From positions 1 through 8,540 of the forward strand of contig CAIKXW010000255.1 of the NCBI GenBank assembly GCA_903831485.1: DNA of 8,540 nt, read 5' to 3'. Every line of letters begins with the position of its first letter. Position 1 is the first letter of the stretch. A program made the translations under genes and the position numbers. The DNA is from an uncultured Alphaproteobacteria bacterium (GTDB lineage Bacteria; Pseudomonadota; Alphaproteobacteria; Caulobacterales; Hyphomonadaceae). Of the stretch, positions 1 through 5,965 are shown piece after piece. The notes under the pieces were generated by a model, which saw nothing but the letters and a program-made list of their open reading frames with translations, did not search any database and had not been told where the DNA came from.

Positions 1-97
1 CGGGGCCGGCGCCGGCGACACGCGTTCCGCCGCAAGCGGCGAGGGCGACACCCATCGCCACGCCTGCAAGGGCCCATCGCCAGGTCCGGATCGTCAT
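1..97 (-). CDS. Putative lipoprotein, N-terminal fragment (continues off left edge)
   Basis: Only the first 32 codons are in the window. Read on the minus strand from an ATG at 97-95, they form a lipoprotein signal peptide: a short Arg/Trp-rich start (MTIRTWRW), a hydrophobic Ala/Val/Leu stretch, and a lipobox L-A-A-C with the lipidated Cys at residue 22, followed by Gly-Gly. The mature protein would be anchored in the envelope after diacylglyceryl transfer and signal peptidase II cleavage; with Gly rather than Asp after the Cys, outer-membrane sorting is likely by the usual rule. A GTG at 100-98 is an alternative start one codon upstream; an AAAGG at 112-108 could be the ribosome binding site for either. 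The function cannot be told because the mature part is missing. The gene is divergent from the L36 gene. Confidence 0.72.
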   Translation of the reverse strand, partial: MTIRTWRWALAGVAMGVALAACGGTRVAGAGP

Positions 98-140
98 CAC
101 GAACTTGCCTTTCCCGGCCACATCTCACAGTCACAACGAT

Positions 141-153
141 GATTGCGGCAATC
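141..153. repeat. Short palindrome upstream of the left lipoprotein gene
   Basis: GATTGC-G-GCAATC is a perfect 6-bp inverted repeat with one central base, lying 44 bp upstream of the lipoprotein start at 97. Its place in a divergent promoter region makes it a possible operator, but no regulator can be named. A similar GATTG-ACC-GCAATC lies at 462-475, ahead of the second lipoprotein gene. Confidence 0.3.
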
Positions 154-189
154 CGGCAGGATTTCCATGCCAGAATTCATGAATGACGC

Positions 190-217
190 GCGAACGTTAA
201 GGCCAATTTACGTTCGC
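190..217. promoter_or_regulatory. Inverted repeat enclosing a CtrA-like box
   Basis: An 8-bp perfect inverted repeat (GCGAACGT at 190-197, ACGTTCGC at 210-217) encloses a 12-base spacer. The sequence from 197 to 211 reads TTAA-N7-TTAC, or GTAA-N7-TTAAC on the minus strand. This is one base off the TTAA-N7-TTAA site bound by the cell-cycle regulator CtrA in Caulobacter-like bacteria. It lies between the divergent left lipoprotein gene and the L36 gene, about 100 bp from either start. The inverted repeat is seen directly; CtrA binding is inference. Confidence 0.35.
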
Positions 218-252
218 AAGCCGCCTTCTCGCAGGCGCGCCGGCAGCCATGG

Positions 253-280
253 TTGACACTCGGGGACGCCTCCGTTAAAC
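253..280 (+). promoter_or_regulatory. Candidate sigma-70 promoter for the L36 gene
   Basis: A perfect -35 hexamer TTGACA (253-258) is followed after 16 bp by a weak -10 candidate TTAAAC (275-280). This would give a leader of about 35-40 nt before the ATG at 322. The -35 match is strong and the -10 poor, so the exact -10 is uncertain. Confidence 0.4.
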
Positions 281-321
281 GCCCGGCTCCCAATTCAGGT
301 CGCAAACCTCGGCAGCCGCCC

Positions 322-447
322 ATGAAAGTCCGTTCCTCTCTCAAATCGCTCAAGGGCCGCCACCGCGATTGCAAGGTCGTGCGCCGCAAGGGCCGGACCT
401 ATGTGATCAACAAGACCGACCCGCGCTTCAAGGCGAAGCAGGGCTGA
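322..447 (+). CDS. rpmJ: 50S ribosomal protein L36, cysteine-poor (zinc-independent) form
   Basis: This is a 41-residue, very basic protein of the bL36 family, a small component of the large ribosomal subunit near the base of the stalk. It starts [14 protein letters not shown] and ends in the family's conserved K-x-K-Q-G tail, with the central C-K-V-V-R-R-K-G-R motif. Classical L36 has a zinc ribbon of three Cys and one His; here only one Cys (residue 17) remains, so it should not bind zinc and matches the C-minus (YkgO-type) variant. The length is normal. The start is the first ATG that gives the family N-terminus; a longer in-frame reading from 253 adds 23 residues foreign to L36. A TTGACA box lies 64-69 bp upstream. 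The symbol ykgO is also used for this form. Confidence 0.95.
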   Translation: MKVRSSLKSLKGRHRDCKVVRRKGRTYVINKTDPRFKAKQG

Positions 448-454
448 TCCACCT

Positions 455-486
455 CAATCCAGATTGACCGCAATCGGCGCCAATCC
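455..486. repeat. Cluster of CAATC/GATTG repeats
   Basis: Just after the L36 stop, the pentamer CAATC occurs at 455-459, 471-475 and 481-485, and its complement GATTG at 462-466. GATTG-ACCG-CAATC (462-475) can form a 5-bp hairpin, as can CAATC-CA-GATTG in a tighter form. No T-run follows, so it is not a typical terminator. It ends about 50 bp before the TPR lipoprotein start, and may be a weak attenuating structure or a binding site. Confidence 0.25.
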
Positions 487-536
487 AGCGGCGAGATGCG
501 CTTGTGCGTGATGTTCCGCGCACGCATAGTGGTGCC

Positions 537-1157
537 ATGTTCCGGCCCATCTTCCTGTCCTTCACCGTTCTCGCGCTGGCGGCCGCCTGCGGCGACAAGG
601 CGTTTTCGCCCGGTCCGTCCGCCGAGACCCCGAGCAATGTCGCCAGCAGCGCCGAGGCGGAAGAAGCCGCCGAGAACAAGAACATCAGCCAGGAACTCCT
701 CGACAAGCTGAAAGCCACCAAGGACGAGGCCGAAGCCACCATGCTGGAAGAGGAGATCTGGGACGCCTGGCTCGTCTCCGGCTCCGCCACCGTCGACACG
801 CTGATGCAGCGCGGCCTCGAGTATCAGGAGAACGAAGAACTCGATGCCGCCCGCGACGCCTTCGACAAGGCCATCGCCATCCTGCCGGAATACGCCGAGG
901 GCTGGAATCGCCGCGCCGTGCTGTTCTTCAACGACGGCAAGTATGACGAGGCCATCGCCGACCTCGAATCCGCCATCACCTACGAGCCGCGCCATTTCGG
1001 CGCCTGGATCGGAATGGCAATGATCTTCGAGTCGGTCGACCGCCCGGAAGCTGCGCTTAAAGCCTACGACAAGGCGCTCGAAATCCACCCGCTGGCGCAG
1101 GCCGCCGTGCAGGGCAAGCGCCGCCTCGATCGCATCGTGAATGGCCGCGCGCTCTAG
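537..1157 (+). CDS. TPR-repeat lipoprotein
   Basis: The 206-residue product begins with a lipoprotein signal peptide: MFRPIFLSFTV, a hydrophobic core, and lipobox L-A-A-A-C with the lipidated Cys at residue 18. An Ala/Glu/Pro-rich linker follows (about 25-65). Three tetratricopeptide repeats then fill residues 86-186, recognisable from G-x-x-Y...A-x-x-x-F-x-x-A-I...P patterns ending at P117, P151 and P185. TPR solenoids bind peptides or partner proteins, so an envelope-anchored scaffold role is likely; the partner is unknown. The ATG at 537 was chosen because the signal peptide starts there; a GTG at 504 in the same frame would put 11 polar residues before it. No strong Shine-Dalgarno sequence is visible. 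It lies 89 bp after the L36 gene on the same strand. Confidence 0.85.
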   Translation: MFRPIFLSFTVLALAAACGDKAFSPGPSAETPSNVASSAEAEEAAENKNISQELLDKLKATKDEAEATMLEEEIWDAWLVSGSATVDTLMQRGLEYQENEELDAARDAFDKAIAILPEYAEGWNRRAVLFFNDGKYDEAIADLESAITYEPRHFGAWIGMAMIFESVDRPEAALKAYDKALEIHPLAQAAVQGKRRLDRIVNGRAL

Positions 1158-1195
1158 CCGTTAACGAGATGCCCACAGCGCCATGCACAGGGAAT

Positions 1196-1209
1196 CGCCG
1201 CCTGCGGCG
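1196..1209 (+). terminator. GC-rich hairpin downstream of the TPR gene
   Basis: CGCCG-CCTG-CGGCG can form a five-pair stem with a four-base loop, 38 nt after the TPR stop. No U-tract follows, so it is at best a weak terminator, or else part of the gapR leader. Confidence 0.25.
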
Positions 1210-1243
1210 CGCGCGTCGTTGGATGTGGTTCGCCGCCCCGGTA

Positions 1244-1258
1244 AAGTGACGCTCACTT
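1244..1258. promoter_or_regulatory. Palindrome directly ahead of the gapR ribosome binding site
   Basis: AAGTGA-CGC-TCACTT is a perfect 6-3-6 inverted repeat ending 6 bp before the GGGGAG ribosome binding site (1265-1270) of gapR. Its position suits an operator over the transcription start or a small hairpin near the start of the mRNA. The symmetry is seen; the regulatory role is inferred. Confidence 0.35.
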
Positions 1259-1276
1259 CGCTTCGGGGAGATCGAC

Positions 1277-1540
1277 ATGGACGACGGCGCAGCAGCAGCC
1301 GCCCTCACGCAGGCGGCGAGAGAAAAGCTCCGGCAGACGGTCGCGAAGATCGAGAAGCTCGAGGAAGAAAAGAAAGAGGTCGGCGGCCAGATCAAGGACG
1401 TCTACCAGGAAGCCAAGTCCATGGGCTATGACACCAAGGCCCTCCGCGCCGTGATCCGCCTCCGCAAGATGGACCGCCAGGAACGCGAGGAAGCCGAAGC
1501 CATCCTCGACACGTATCTGCTGGCGCTGGGCGAGATCTGA
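1277..1540 (+). CDS. gapR: GapR-family (DUF2312) DNA-binding protein
   Basis: The 87-residue product matches the DUF2312/GapR family in full. An N-terminal coiled-coil helix (about residues 11-45, Lys/Glu-rich, [15 protein letters not shown]) is followed by [14 protein letters not shown] and then [20 protein letters not shown]. In Caulobacter, GapR is an essential nucleoid-associated protein that clamps overtwisted DNA ahead of replication and transcription, stimulates gyrase and topoisomerase IV, and prefers AT-rich DNA. The basic residues are in place here. A good Shine-Dalgarno GGGGAG sits 6 bases before the ATG. The gene has its own 119-bp upstream region with a hairpin and a palindrome, and is followed after 52 bp by a basic protein of unknown function. 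Confidence 0.92.
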   Translation: MDDGAAAAALTQAAREKLRQTVAKIEKLEEEKKEVGGQIKDVYQEAKSMGYDTKALRAVIRLRKMDRQEREEAEAILDTYLLALGEI

Positions 1541-1541
1541 G

Positions 1542-1554
1542 GCCGCTGCGCGGC
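1542..1554 (+). terminator. Possible weak terminator after gapR
   Basis: GCCGC-TGC-GCGGC forms a five-pair GC stem starting 2 bases after the gapR stop, followed by GGCTGTTCC rather than a clear U-tract. It may reduce read-through into the next gene, but the assignment is weak. Confidence 0.25.
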
Positions 1555-1592
1555 GGCTGTTCCACAACAGGGACACGCGCTACCTTCGCCGC

Positions 1593-2078
1593 ATGAAGCG
1601 CGAAGTCGATCAGCGCAAGACACGCAAGGCCCTGCGCAAGCTGCGCCGCGCCGCTGATCGCGCCACCGAGGAGGGCGGCCCCGGCCTGTCGGACTGGGAG
1701 CAGGACTTCGTCGAAGGCGTCACCACCCGCCTCGAAACCTACGGCTCTGCTTTCCGCGACCCCGGCAAGGGACGCCTCGATGAAGCACTCTCGGTAAGGC
1801 AGGCGCACATCACCCGGCTGATCGACAAGAAGTCGCGCAAGGCAAAACCCGCTGAGGCCGCGCCCGCCGCTGCACAGGGCGGCGAACCCACCCGCTCCAG
1901 CCAGCAACGCACGCCTTCCGCAAAGCCCACGGACAAGCCCAAGGCCCGCTCGAGCTTCAAGCCCAAGACCAAGGCCGCTTGGAAACCCCGCGGCCGCGAC
2001 ATCAATGACGACAAGGCGGCAGCCGAGGCCGCGCCGAAAAGGCCGAGCCTGAAAATCATTCCCGGCGGCAAGCGCTGA
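1593..2078 (+). CDS. Conserved-looking basic protein of unknown function
   Basis: I do not recognise a named family. The 161-residue product has three parts. Residues 1-25 form a very basic helix rich in Arg and Lys. Residues 28-84 look like a compact folded segment (G-G-P-G-L-S-D-W-E-Q-D-F-V, then T-R-L-E-T-Y-G-S-A-F-R-D-P, then L-D-E-A-L-S-V-R-Q). Residues 85-161 form a low-complexity Lys/Ala/Pro/Ser tail ending P-S-L-K-I-I-P-G-G-K-R. There is no signal peptide or membrane segment, so it should be cytoplasmic. The charge suggests nucleic-acid or ribosome binding, but that is inference. It lies 52 bp downstream of gapR on the same strand. Frame and codon choice match its neighbours, and the longer reverse-strand reading here looks like a shadow. 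Confidence 0.72.
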   Translation: MKREVDQRKTRKALRKLRRAADRATEEGGPGLSDWEQDFVEGVTTRLETYGSAFRDPGKGRLDEALSVRQAHITRLIDKKSRKAKPAEAAPAAAQGGEPTRSSQQRTPSAKPTDKPKARSSFKPKTKAAWKPRGRDINDDKAAAEAAPKRPSLKIIPGGKR

Positions 2079-2088
2079 GACCGAGAAC

Positions 2089-2110
2089 GACGCGGTAGGA
2101 CAACCGCGTT
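2089..2110 (+). terminator. Hairpin after the basic protein gene
   Basis: ACGCGGT (2090-2096) and ACCGCGT (2103-2109) form a perfect seven-pair stem with a six-base loop, extended by one G-U pair. It begins 11 bases after the stop at 2078 and 34 bases before the thioesterase start. The downstream sequence (TCCGTCC) is not a U-tract, so it could be a weak terminator or an mRNA-stabilising hairpin. Confidence 0.4.
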
Positions 2111-2143
2111 CCGTCCAGCCGAATCCTGCCCTACAAGCCGCGC

Positions 2144-2959
2144 ATGACCCACTTCCTCCCCATCGTCCGCACGAGCGACACCAGCTTCAGCCTCCGCGTC
2201 ACCGAAGATCTCTGCGTCGGCCCGCTCGGCCATGTCTTCCTGTTCGGCGGCGCGGGCCTCGGCGCGGCCGTCCTCGCGCTTGAACAGACCTTTCAGCGCG
2301 GCCTCGTCTGGGCGACCGCGCAGTACATCTCTTTCGCCCGCCTCGGGGCCGACGTCGTGCTCGATGTCGCGGCAGCCCAGCAGGGCAAGTCCGTCACGCA
2401 GGCCACCGTCACCGGCCGCGTCGGCGACCAGACCATCTTCAGCGTGATGGCCGCCCTCGGCGATCGCGAGGGCTACCCGGACCAGCACTGGCGCGACATG
2501 CCCGACATGCCGCCGCCCGACCAATGCGAGCAGGAGCCGCAACGCCCGACGCAGGACCCGAACGCCCGCCTGCGCCAGTCGCTGGATGTGCGCGCCATTC
2601 CTGGGCCCGTGCGTCACGAGATGGCGATGCAGACCGGCCGAACGCTGCTCTGGATCCGCCAGAAGAATTCGGCCCCGGTCGACGCCGCCATGCTCGCCGT
2701 CTTCGCGGACTTCGTCCCCGGCGCCATCGGCGGCGCGCTGGGCAGGGGAGGCGGCGGCAACAGCCTCGACAACAATCTGCGCGTCCGGAAGATCGTGCCC
2801 ACCAACTGGGTGCTGTGCGACGTGCAGGCGCAAGCAGCGGCGCGCGGCTTCGGCCATGGCCACATGCGGCTCTATGCGGAGGACGGCACGCTGATGGCCA
2901 CCGCCAGCCAGTCCATCGTGCTACGGACGTACACCCCGCCCAAGTCGGAAATCGCCTGA
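2144..2959 (+). CDS. TesB-like acyl-CoA thioesterase (double hotdog fold)
   Basis: The 271-residue product has the two-hotdog layout of the TesB/acyl-CoA thioesterase II family, which hydrolyses acyl-CoA to free fatty acid and CoA in the cytoplasm. The N-terminal hotdog spans about residues 15-108 (F-L-F-G-G-A-G-L-G-A, then A-T-A-Q-Y-I-S-F-A, then V-T-G-R-V-G-D-Q-T-I-F). A Pro/Gln-rich linker covers about 110-145, and the C-terminal hotdog about 146-262 (S-L-D-N-N-L-R-V, W-V-L-C-D-V, then G-T-L-M-A-T-A-S-Q-S). D209 and Q256 align by eye with the catalytic Asp and Gln of E. coli TesB, but the TesB catalytic Thr appears to be replaced (Q-A-Q-A-A-A region, 228-233), so activity or substrate may differ. 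Length is close to TesB (286). Substrate is unknown. The next gene begins 81 bp downstream on the same strand. Confidence 0.78.
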   Translation: MTHFLPIVRTSDTSFSLRVTEDLCVGPLGHVFLFGGAGLGAAVLALEQTFQRGLVWATAQYISFARLGADVVLDVAAAQQGKSVTQATVTGRVGDQTIFSVMAALGDREGYPDQHWRDMPDMPPPDQCEQEPQRPTQDPNARLRQSLDVRAIPGPVRHEMAMQTGRTLLWIRQKNSAPVDAAMLAVFADFVPGAIGGALGRGGGGNSLDNNLRVRKIVPTNWVLCDVQAQAAARGFGHGHMRLYAEDGTLMATASQSIVLRTYTPPKSEIA

Positions 2960-3040
2960 TTCACCGCGCTGGATCAGCCCGCTTGCGCTTGGCCGCCGCA
3001 CGCGAGAACATGAGGTCAGGTCGGATACAGGGTCTGCGGC

Positions 3041-4231
3041 ATGTTGAAGGGGCTCGCGCGCGTAGCGCTACTGGCGATGGCAGTCGCCGGCGCGGCCAAT
3101 GCCCAGGGTCCGCAGCAGCGCGATCCGCTTAACGGTCAGTTCGGCGCAATCGAAGTCGCCATGTCGCCCGCCGAAGCCGCCGCAGACGCCATGCGCATCG
3201 GCGACGCGCTGGCAAAACTGCCGGCCCAGCGGCCCGGCGTCGTCGATACCTACATCCTCACCGCATCGCTCTGGGACGAACCCGTCTTCGAGAATGAGGC
3301 GCGCGAAGCCGCCAGCATCCTCGCCCGCCGCTATGACGCCCCCGAGCGTACGATCACGTTGTCCGCCGGGCGTGGGCCGGGCGCGGCCCGTACCTATCCC
3401 TCCGCCACGCCCAACAATTTCAACGCCGCCCTCGGCCGCATCGGCAAGCTCGCCGATCCCAACGAAGACCTCGTCGTGGTCTTCTTCACCTCGCATGGCG
3501 GGCCGGACGGCGCCGTGGCGATGCAGGAGAAGGGCCGTCTCGGCGGCGCCATCCGCGCGCTCCACCTGCGCACATCGCTGCAGCAGGCGAACATCAAGTC
3601 GAAACTGGTGATCGTGTCGGCCTGCTATTCGGGCTATTTCATACTGCCGTTCTCTAACGACGATACCGTCGTGCTCACCGCAGCCGCCGCCGACAAGACC
3701 AGCTTCGGCTGTGAGCCGAGCCGCGACTGGACCTATTTCGGCGACGCGCTCTTCAACCATGCGCTGCGTGGCGGCGGCGGCGTCGTCGAGGCGTTCGACC
3801 AGGCGCGTGGCCTCATCACGAAGTGGGAAGGCGATCTTGTCGCCCAGTGGAACGCGCAGCCCGCCTCCGTGCGCGCCCGTGAGCCAAAGCCAGAACCTTC
3901 CAACCCCCAAAGCAATGTCGGCGACAACGCGCTCGCCCGCATCGCAAAGGCGGAAAGCTATGGCGTCGCCATCGCCTGCGCTGGCAATCTCTCCTATGCG
4001 CTTGACCGCGCCCGCACCGCCAGCGGCTTCAAGGGCTTCACCGACCAGGCCGCTCTAACAGGCGCCCTCAACGCCGCAACCGCCCGCGCCAACACCGAAG
4101 GCGCCGCCCGTGGCCGCTCCAACCAGGACACCGCTCGCAGCATCACGCAGGTTGCCACCACTGCGCTGCAGCTCGCGAAAGGCCAGACCCCGACGCTGGT
4201 CACCCACATCGAACGCTGCATGGCGCCGTAG
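3041..4231 (+). CDS. Secreted caspase-like cysteine peptidase (C13/legumain-type family)
   Basis: The 396-residue product has a Sec signal peptide (MLKGLARV, hydrophobic core, cleavage likely after A-N-A at residue 21), so it should act in the periplasm or outside. The peptidase domain, about residues 65-250, carries both hallmarks of the caspase-like clan CD fold at the ends of hydrophobic strands: V-V-V-F-F-T-S-H-G-G with H152, and V-I-V-S-A-C-Y-S-G with C195. A following L-T-A-A-A-A-D-K-T-S-F-G-C segment is typical of C13-like bacterial proteins. Such enzymes often cut after Asn or Asp, but specificity cannot be read here. Residues 280-396 form an Ala-rich, mostly helical extension of unknown role with two cysteines (C313, C393) that could pair in an oxidising compartment. 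No strong Shine-Dalgarno is seen. Its stop is 14 bp from the converging purK stop. Confidence 0.82.
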   Translation: MLKGLARVALLAMAVAGAANAQGPQQRDPLNGQFGAIEVAMSPAEAAADAMRIGDALAKLPAQRPGVVDTYILTASLWDEPVFENEAREAASILARRYDAPERTITLSAGRGPGAARTYPSATPNNFNAALGRIGKLADPNEDLVVVFFTSHGGPDGAVAMQEKGRLGGAIRALHLRTSLQQANIKSKLVIVSACYSGYFILPFSNDDTVVLTAAAADKTSFGCEPSRDWTYFGDALFNHALRGGGGVVEAFDQARGLITKWEGDLVAQWNAQPASVRAREPKPEPSNPQSNVGDNALARIAKAESYGVAIACAGNLSYALDRARTASGFKGFTDQAALTGALNAATARANTEGAARGRSNQDTARSITQVATTALQLAKGQTPTLVTHIERCMAP

Positions 4232-4245
4232 GGCTTAGCCTGGCA

Positions 4246-5337
4246 TCACGCCCGCGGCGTCAACCGCACCACATGCCCCATCTTGCGCCCGTCAGCGGCC
4301 GCGCGCTTGCCGTAGAGATGCAGCTTCCCCCCGCCGATCAGATGGCGCTCCCAGTCGAATGCATCCTCGCCCAGCAGGTTGATCATCTCCCCATCGGCCC
4401 AGCGCGTCGGATCGCCCAGCGGCCAGCCGCACACGGCGCGGATATGCTGTTCGAACTGCCCCGTCCGGCAGGCGTCCTGCGTCCAGTGCCCGGAGTTGTG
4501 AACCCGCGGCGCGAACTCGTTGGCCAGCAGCCTGCCGTCTTTCGTCAGGAAAAGCTCGAGCGCCAGCACGCCGACATAGTCGAGTTCATCCGCCAGCTTT
4601 CGCGTCATCCGTATGGCTTCGTCCAGCGCCGCTTTCGGCGCCGAAGCGGGGAAGGTGGAGCGCCGGAGGATTCCTCCCGAATGGTCATTCTCCGGCGGAT
4701 CGAACGCGACGAACTTGCCGCTCGCCGAACGTGCGGCGATCACCGAGATCTCGCACTCATGTGTGATCCATGCTTCCAGGATCGAAGGACCGGCGCCGAC
4801 ATCCGCCCACGCAGACTTCGGAACCTCCCCTTTGAGCCGCACCTGTCCCTTGCCGTCGTATCCAGAGAATCGCGACTTCAGCACGCCATTGCCGCCGAGC
4901 TTCTCAAGCGCCGGCGCAATATCATGCGGCCCGTCGACACGCTCGAACGGCGCCGGTTCGATGCCGATGTCTCGGAAGAATGTTTTCTCCGCGAGCCTGT
5001 CCTGCGCCTTGGCGAGCGTGCGTCCGTTCGGGCGCACTGGCTTGCCTTGCGCCTCGATCAGGTCCGTCGCCGCAACCGGCACATTCTCGAACTCGATCGT
5101 CGCCGCCACGACGCTCGCCGCGAACTCCTTCAGCGCCGCTTGATCATCGAACTTCGCAACCCACGTCTTCGCCGCAACGCGCGAGGCTGGGCTGTCCTGC
5201 TCAGGCGTAAAGATGTGGACGTCGAGACCCATCCCGGCTGCCGCCATCGCCAGCATGCGACCCAGCTGGCCGCCGCCGAGAATCCCGATCACATCGCCCG
5301 GCCTGGCGATCGGACCCACAGGTTCGCGACTGCTCAT
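4246..5337 (-). CDS. purK: N5-carboxyaminoimidazole ribonucleotide synthetase PurK
   Basis: PurK uses ATP and bicarbonate to carboxylate aminoimidazole ribonucleotide (AIR) to N5-CAIR in de novo purine synthesis. The 363-residue product is full length for an ATP-grasp PurK. It has the N-terminal [11 protein letters not shown] (18-28), the I-E-F-E-N-V-P motif (81-87), the glycine-rich nucleotide loop S-G-Y-D-G-K-G-Q (158-165), a metal-binding acidic strand ending A-L-E-L-F (259-263), and the family signature [14 protein letters not shown] (273-286). Its ATG overlaps the purE stop by 4 bp, so the two are translationally coupled and probably co-transcribed from the purE promoter. No key residue is visibly missing. 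Confidence 0.97.
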   Translation of the reverse strand: MSSREPVGPIARPGDVIGILGGGQLGRMLAMAAAGMGLDVHIFTPEQDSPASRVAAKTWVAKFDDQAALKEFAASVVAATIEFENVPVAATDLIEAQGKPVRPNGRTLAKAQDRLAEKTFFRDIGIEPAPFERVDGPHDIAPALEKLGGNGVLKSRFSGYDGKGQVRLKGEVPKSAWADVGAGPSILEAWITHECEISVIAARSASGKFVAFDPPENDHSGGILRRSTFPASAPKAALDEAIRMTRKLADELDYVGVLALELFLTKDGRLLANEFAPRVHNSGHWTQDACRTGQFEQHIRAVCGWPLGDPTRWADGEMINLLGEDAFDWERHLIGGGKLHLYGKRAAADGRKMGHVVRLTPRA

Positions 5338-5837
5338 TCTGCGTCTTCCACGCTCTCAGCCACAGCGTCTGTCTGCGCCTGCCGATATGCATCGAGCCGC
5401 TTCAGCAGCGCCGCATCATTGTTCGCCAGCATCGACGCCGCCAGGATCCCGGCATTCGCCGCCCCAGCTTCGCCAATCGCCAGCGTGCCGACCGGAATGC
5501 CCTTCGGCATCTGCACGATCGACAGCAGGCTATCGAGCCCCGACAGCGCGCTCGATTTCACTGGAACACCGAGGACGGGCAGGGAGGTCATCGAGGCGAC
5601 CATCCCCGGCAGGTGGGCGGCGCCTCCGGCCCCGGCGATGATGATTCGCAGCCCCCGCTCCCGGGCGGTCTTGGCGTAGGCGACCAGCCGGTCCGGCGTC
5701 CGGTGGGCGGACACCACCTTCGTTTCATATGGAACGCCGAGTTCTGCAAGGATTTCGGCCGCTTTTGAAAGGGTTGGCCAGTCCGACCGGCTGCCCATGA
5801 TGACGCCAACGAGGGGCTTTTGTGCAGGCGTCGACAT
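5334..5837 (-). CDS. purE: N5-carboxyaminoimidazole ribonucleotide mutase PurE (class I)
   Basis: PurE moves the carboxyl group of N5-CAIR to C4, giving CAIR, directly after PurK. The 167-residue product has the complete class I signature: G-S-R-S-D (15-19), S-A-H-R-T-P (43-48) with H45 corresponding to the catalytic His of E. coli Pur[13 protein letters not shown] (68-79), and [15 protein letters not shown] (104-118). Class I rather than class II is supported by the presence of purK alongside. A Shine-Dalgarno GGAG (5847-5844) sits 6 bases before the ATG. It is the first gene of a purEK operon and diverges from the diguanylate cyclase gene, with 128 bp between the starts. Confidence 0.97.
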   Translation of the reverse strand: MSTPAQKPLVGVIMGSRSDWPTLSKAAEILAELGVPYETKVVSAHRTPDRLVAYAKTARERGLRIIIAGAGGAAHLPGMVASMTSLPVLGVPVKSSALSGLDSLLSIVQMPKGIPVGTLAIGEAGAANAGILAASMLANNDAALLKRLDAYRQAQTDAVAESVEDAE

Positions 5838-5843
5838 GGGGCG

Positions 5844-5861
5844 CTCCGGCCGGAAAGCCGG
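5844..5861 (-). promoter_or_regulatory. purE ribosome binding site with overlapping hairpin
   Basis: On the minus strand, CCGGC-TTTCCG-GCCGG forms a five-pair stem (5861-5857 with 5850-5846) whose 3' arm runs into the GGAG ribosome binding site at 5847-5844. Pairing could partly hide the site. Whether this regulates purE is unknown. Confidence 0.3.
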
Positions 5862-5900
5862 GTTCTACCTGCTTCCGCCACAATTCCGCAACGGCGCGAA

Positions 5901-5931
5901 AAGCTTCGGTTAATCCCGCGCTAACAAGCTT
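5901..5931 (+). promoter_or_regulatory. CtrA-like box between purE and the cyclase gene
   Basis: TTAA-N7-CTAAC at 5910-5925 differs by one base from the CtrA consensus TTAA-N7-TTAAC. It is also symmetric (GTTA at 5909-5912, TAAC at 5922-5925) and is flanked on both sides by AAGCTT (5901-5906 and 5926-5931). It lies about 40 bp before the cyclase ATG and 73 bp before the purE ATG, a position where it could control either. CtrA binding is inferred from the motif and the likely lineage. Confidence 0.42.
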
Positions 5932-5965
5932 GGGCGAGTTTCAGACCGGAGACCCTGTCCAGCCG

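Noticed and set aside
399..1088. A 229-codon minus-strand open frame over L36 and the TPR gene
   Set aside because: It is antisense to a protein with a clear lipobox and three TPRs, and its product has no motif.
1739..2863. A 374-codon minus-strand open frame across the basic protein and thioesterase genes
   Set aside because: It crosses two genes and a hairpin-bearing spacer, its product is Arg/Ala/Gly-rich without motifs, and the plus-strand frames have recognisable domains or better composition.
4273..5679. A 468-codon open frame on the plus strand opposite purK and purE
   Set aside because: It spans two clearly assigned genes in antisense, is rich in Arg/Ala/His and has no recognisable domain. 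Long antisense frames are expected in GC-rich coding DNA.
5838..5965. Purine riboswitch upstream of purE
   Set aside because: The leader is too short and lacks the conserved three-way junction pattern; only one small hairpin near the ribosome binding site is visible.
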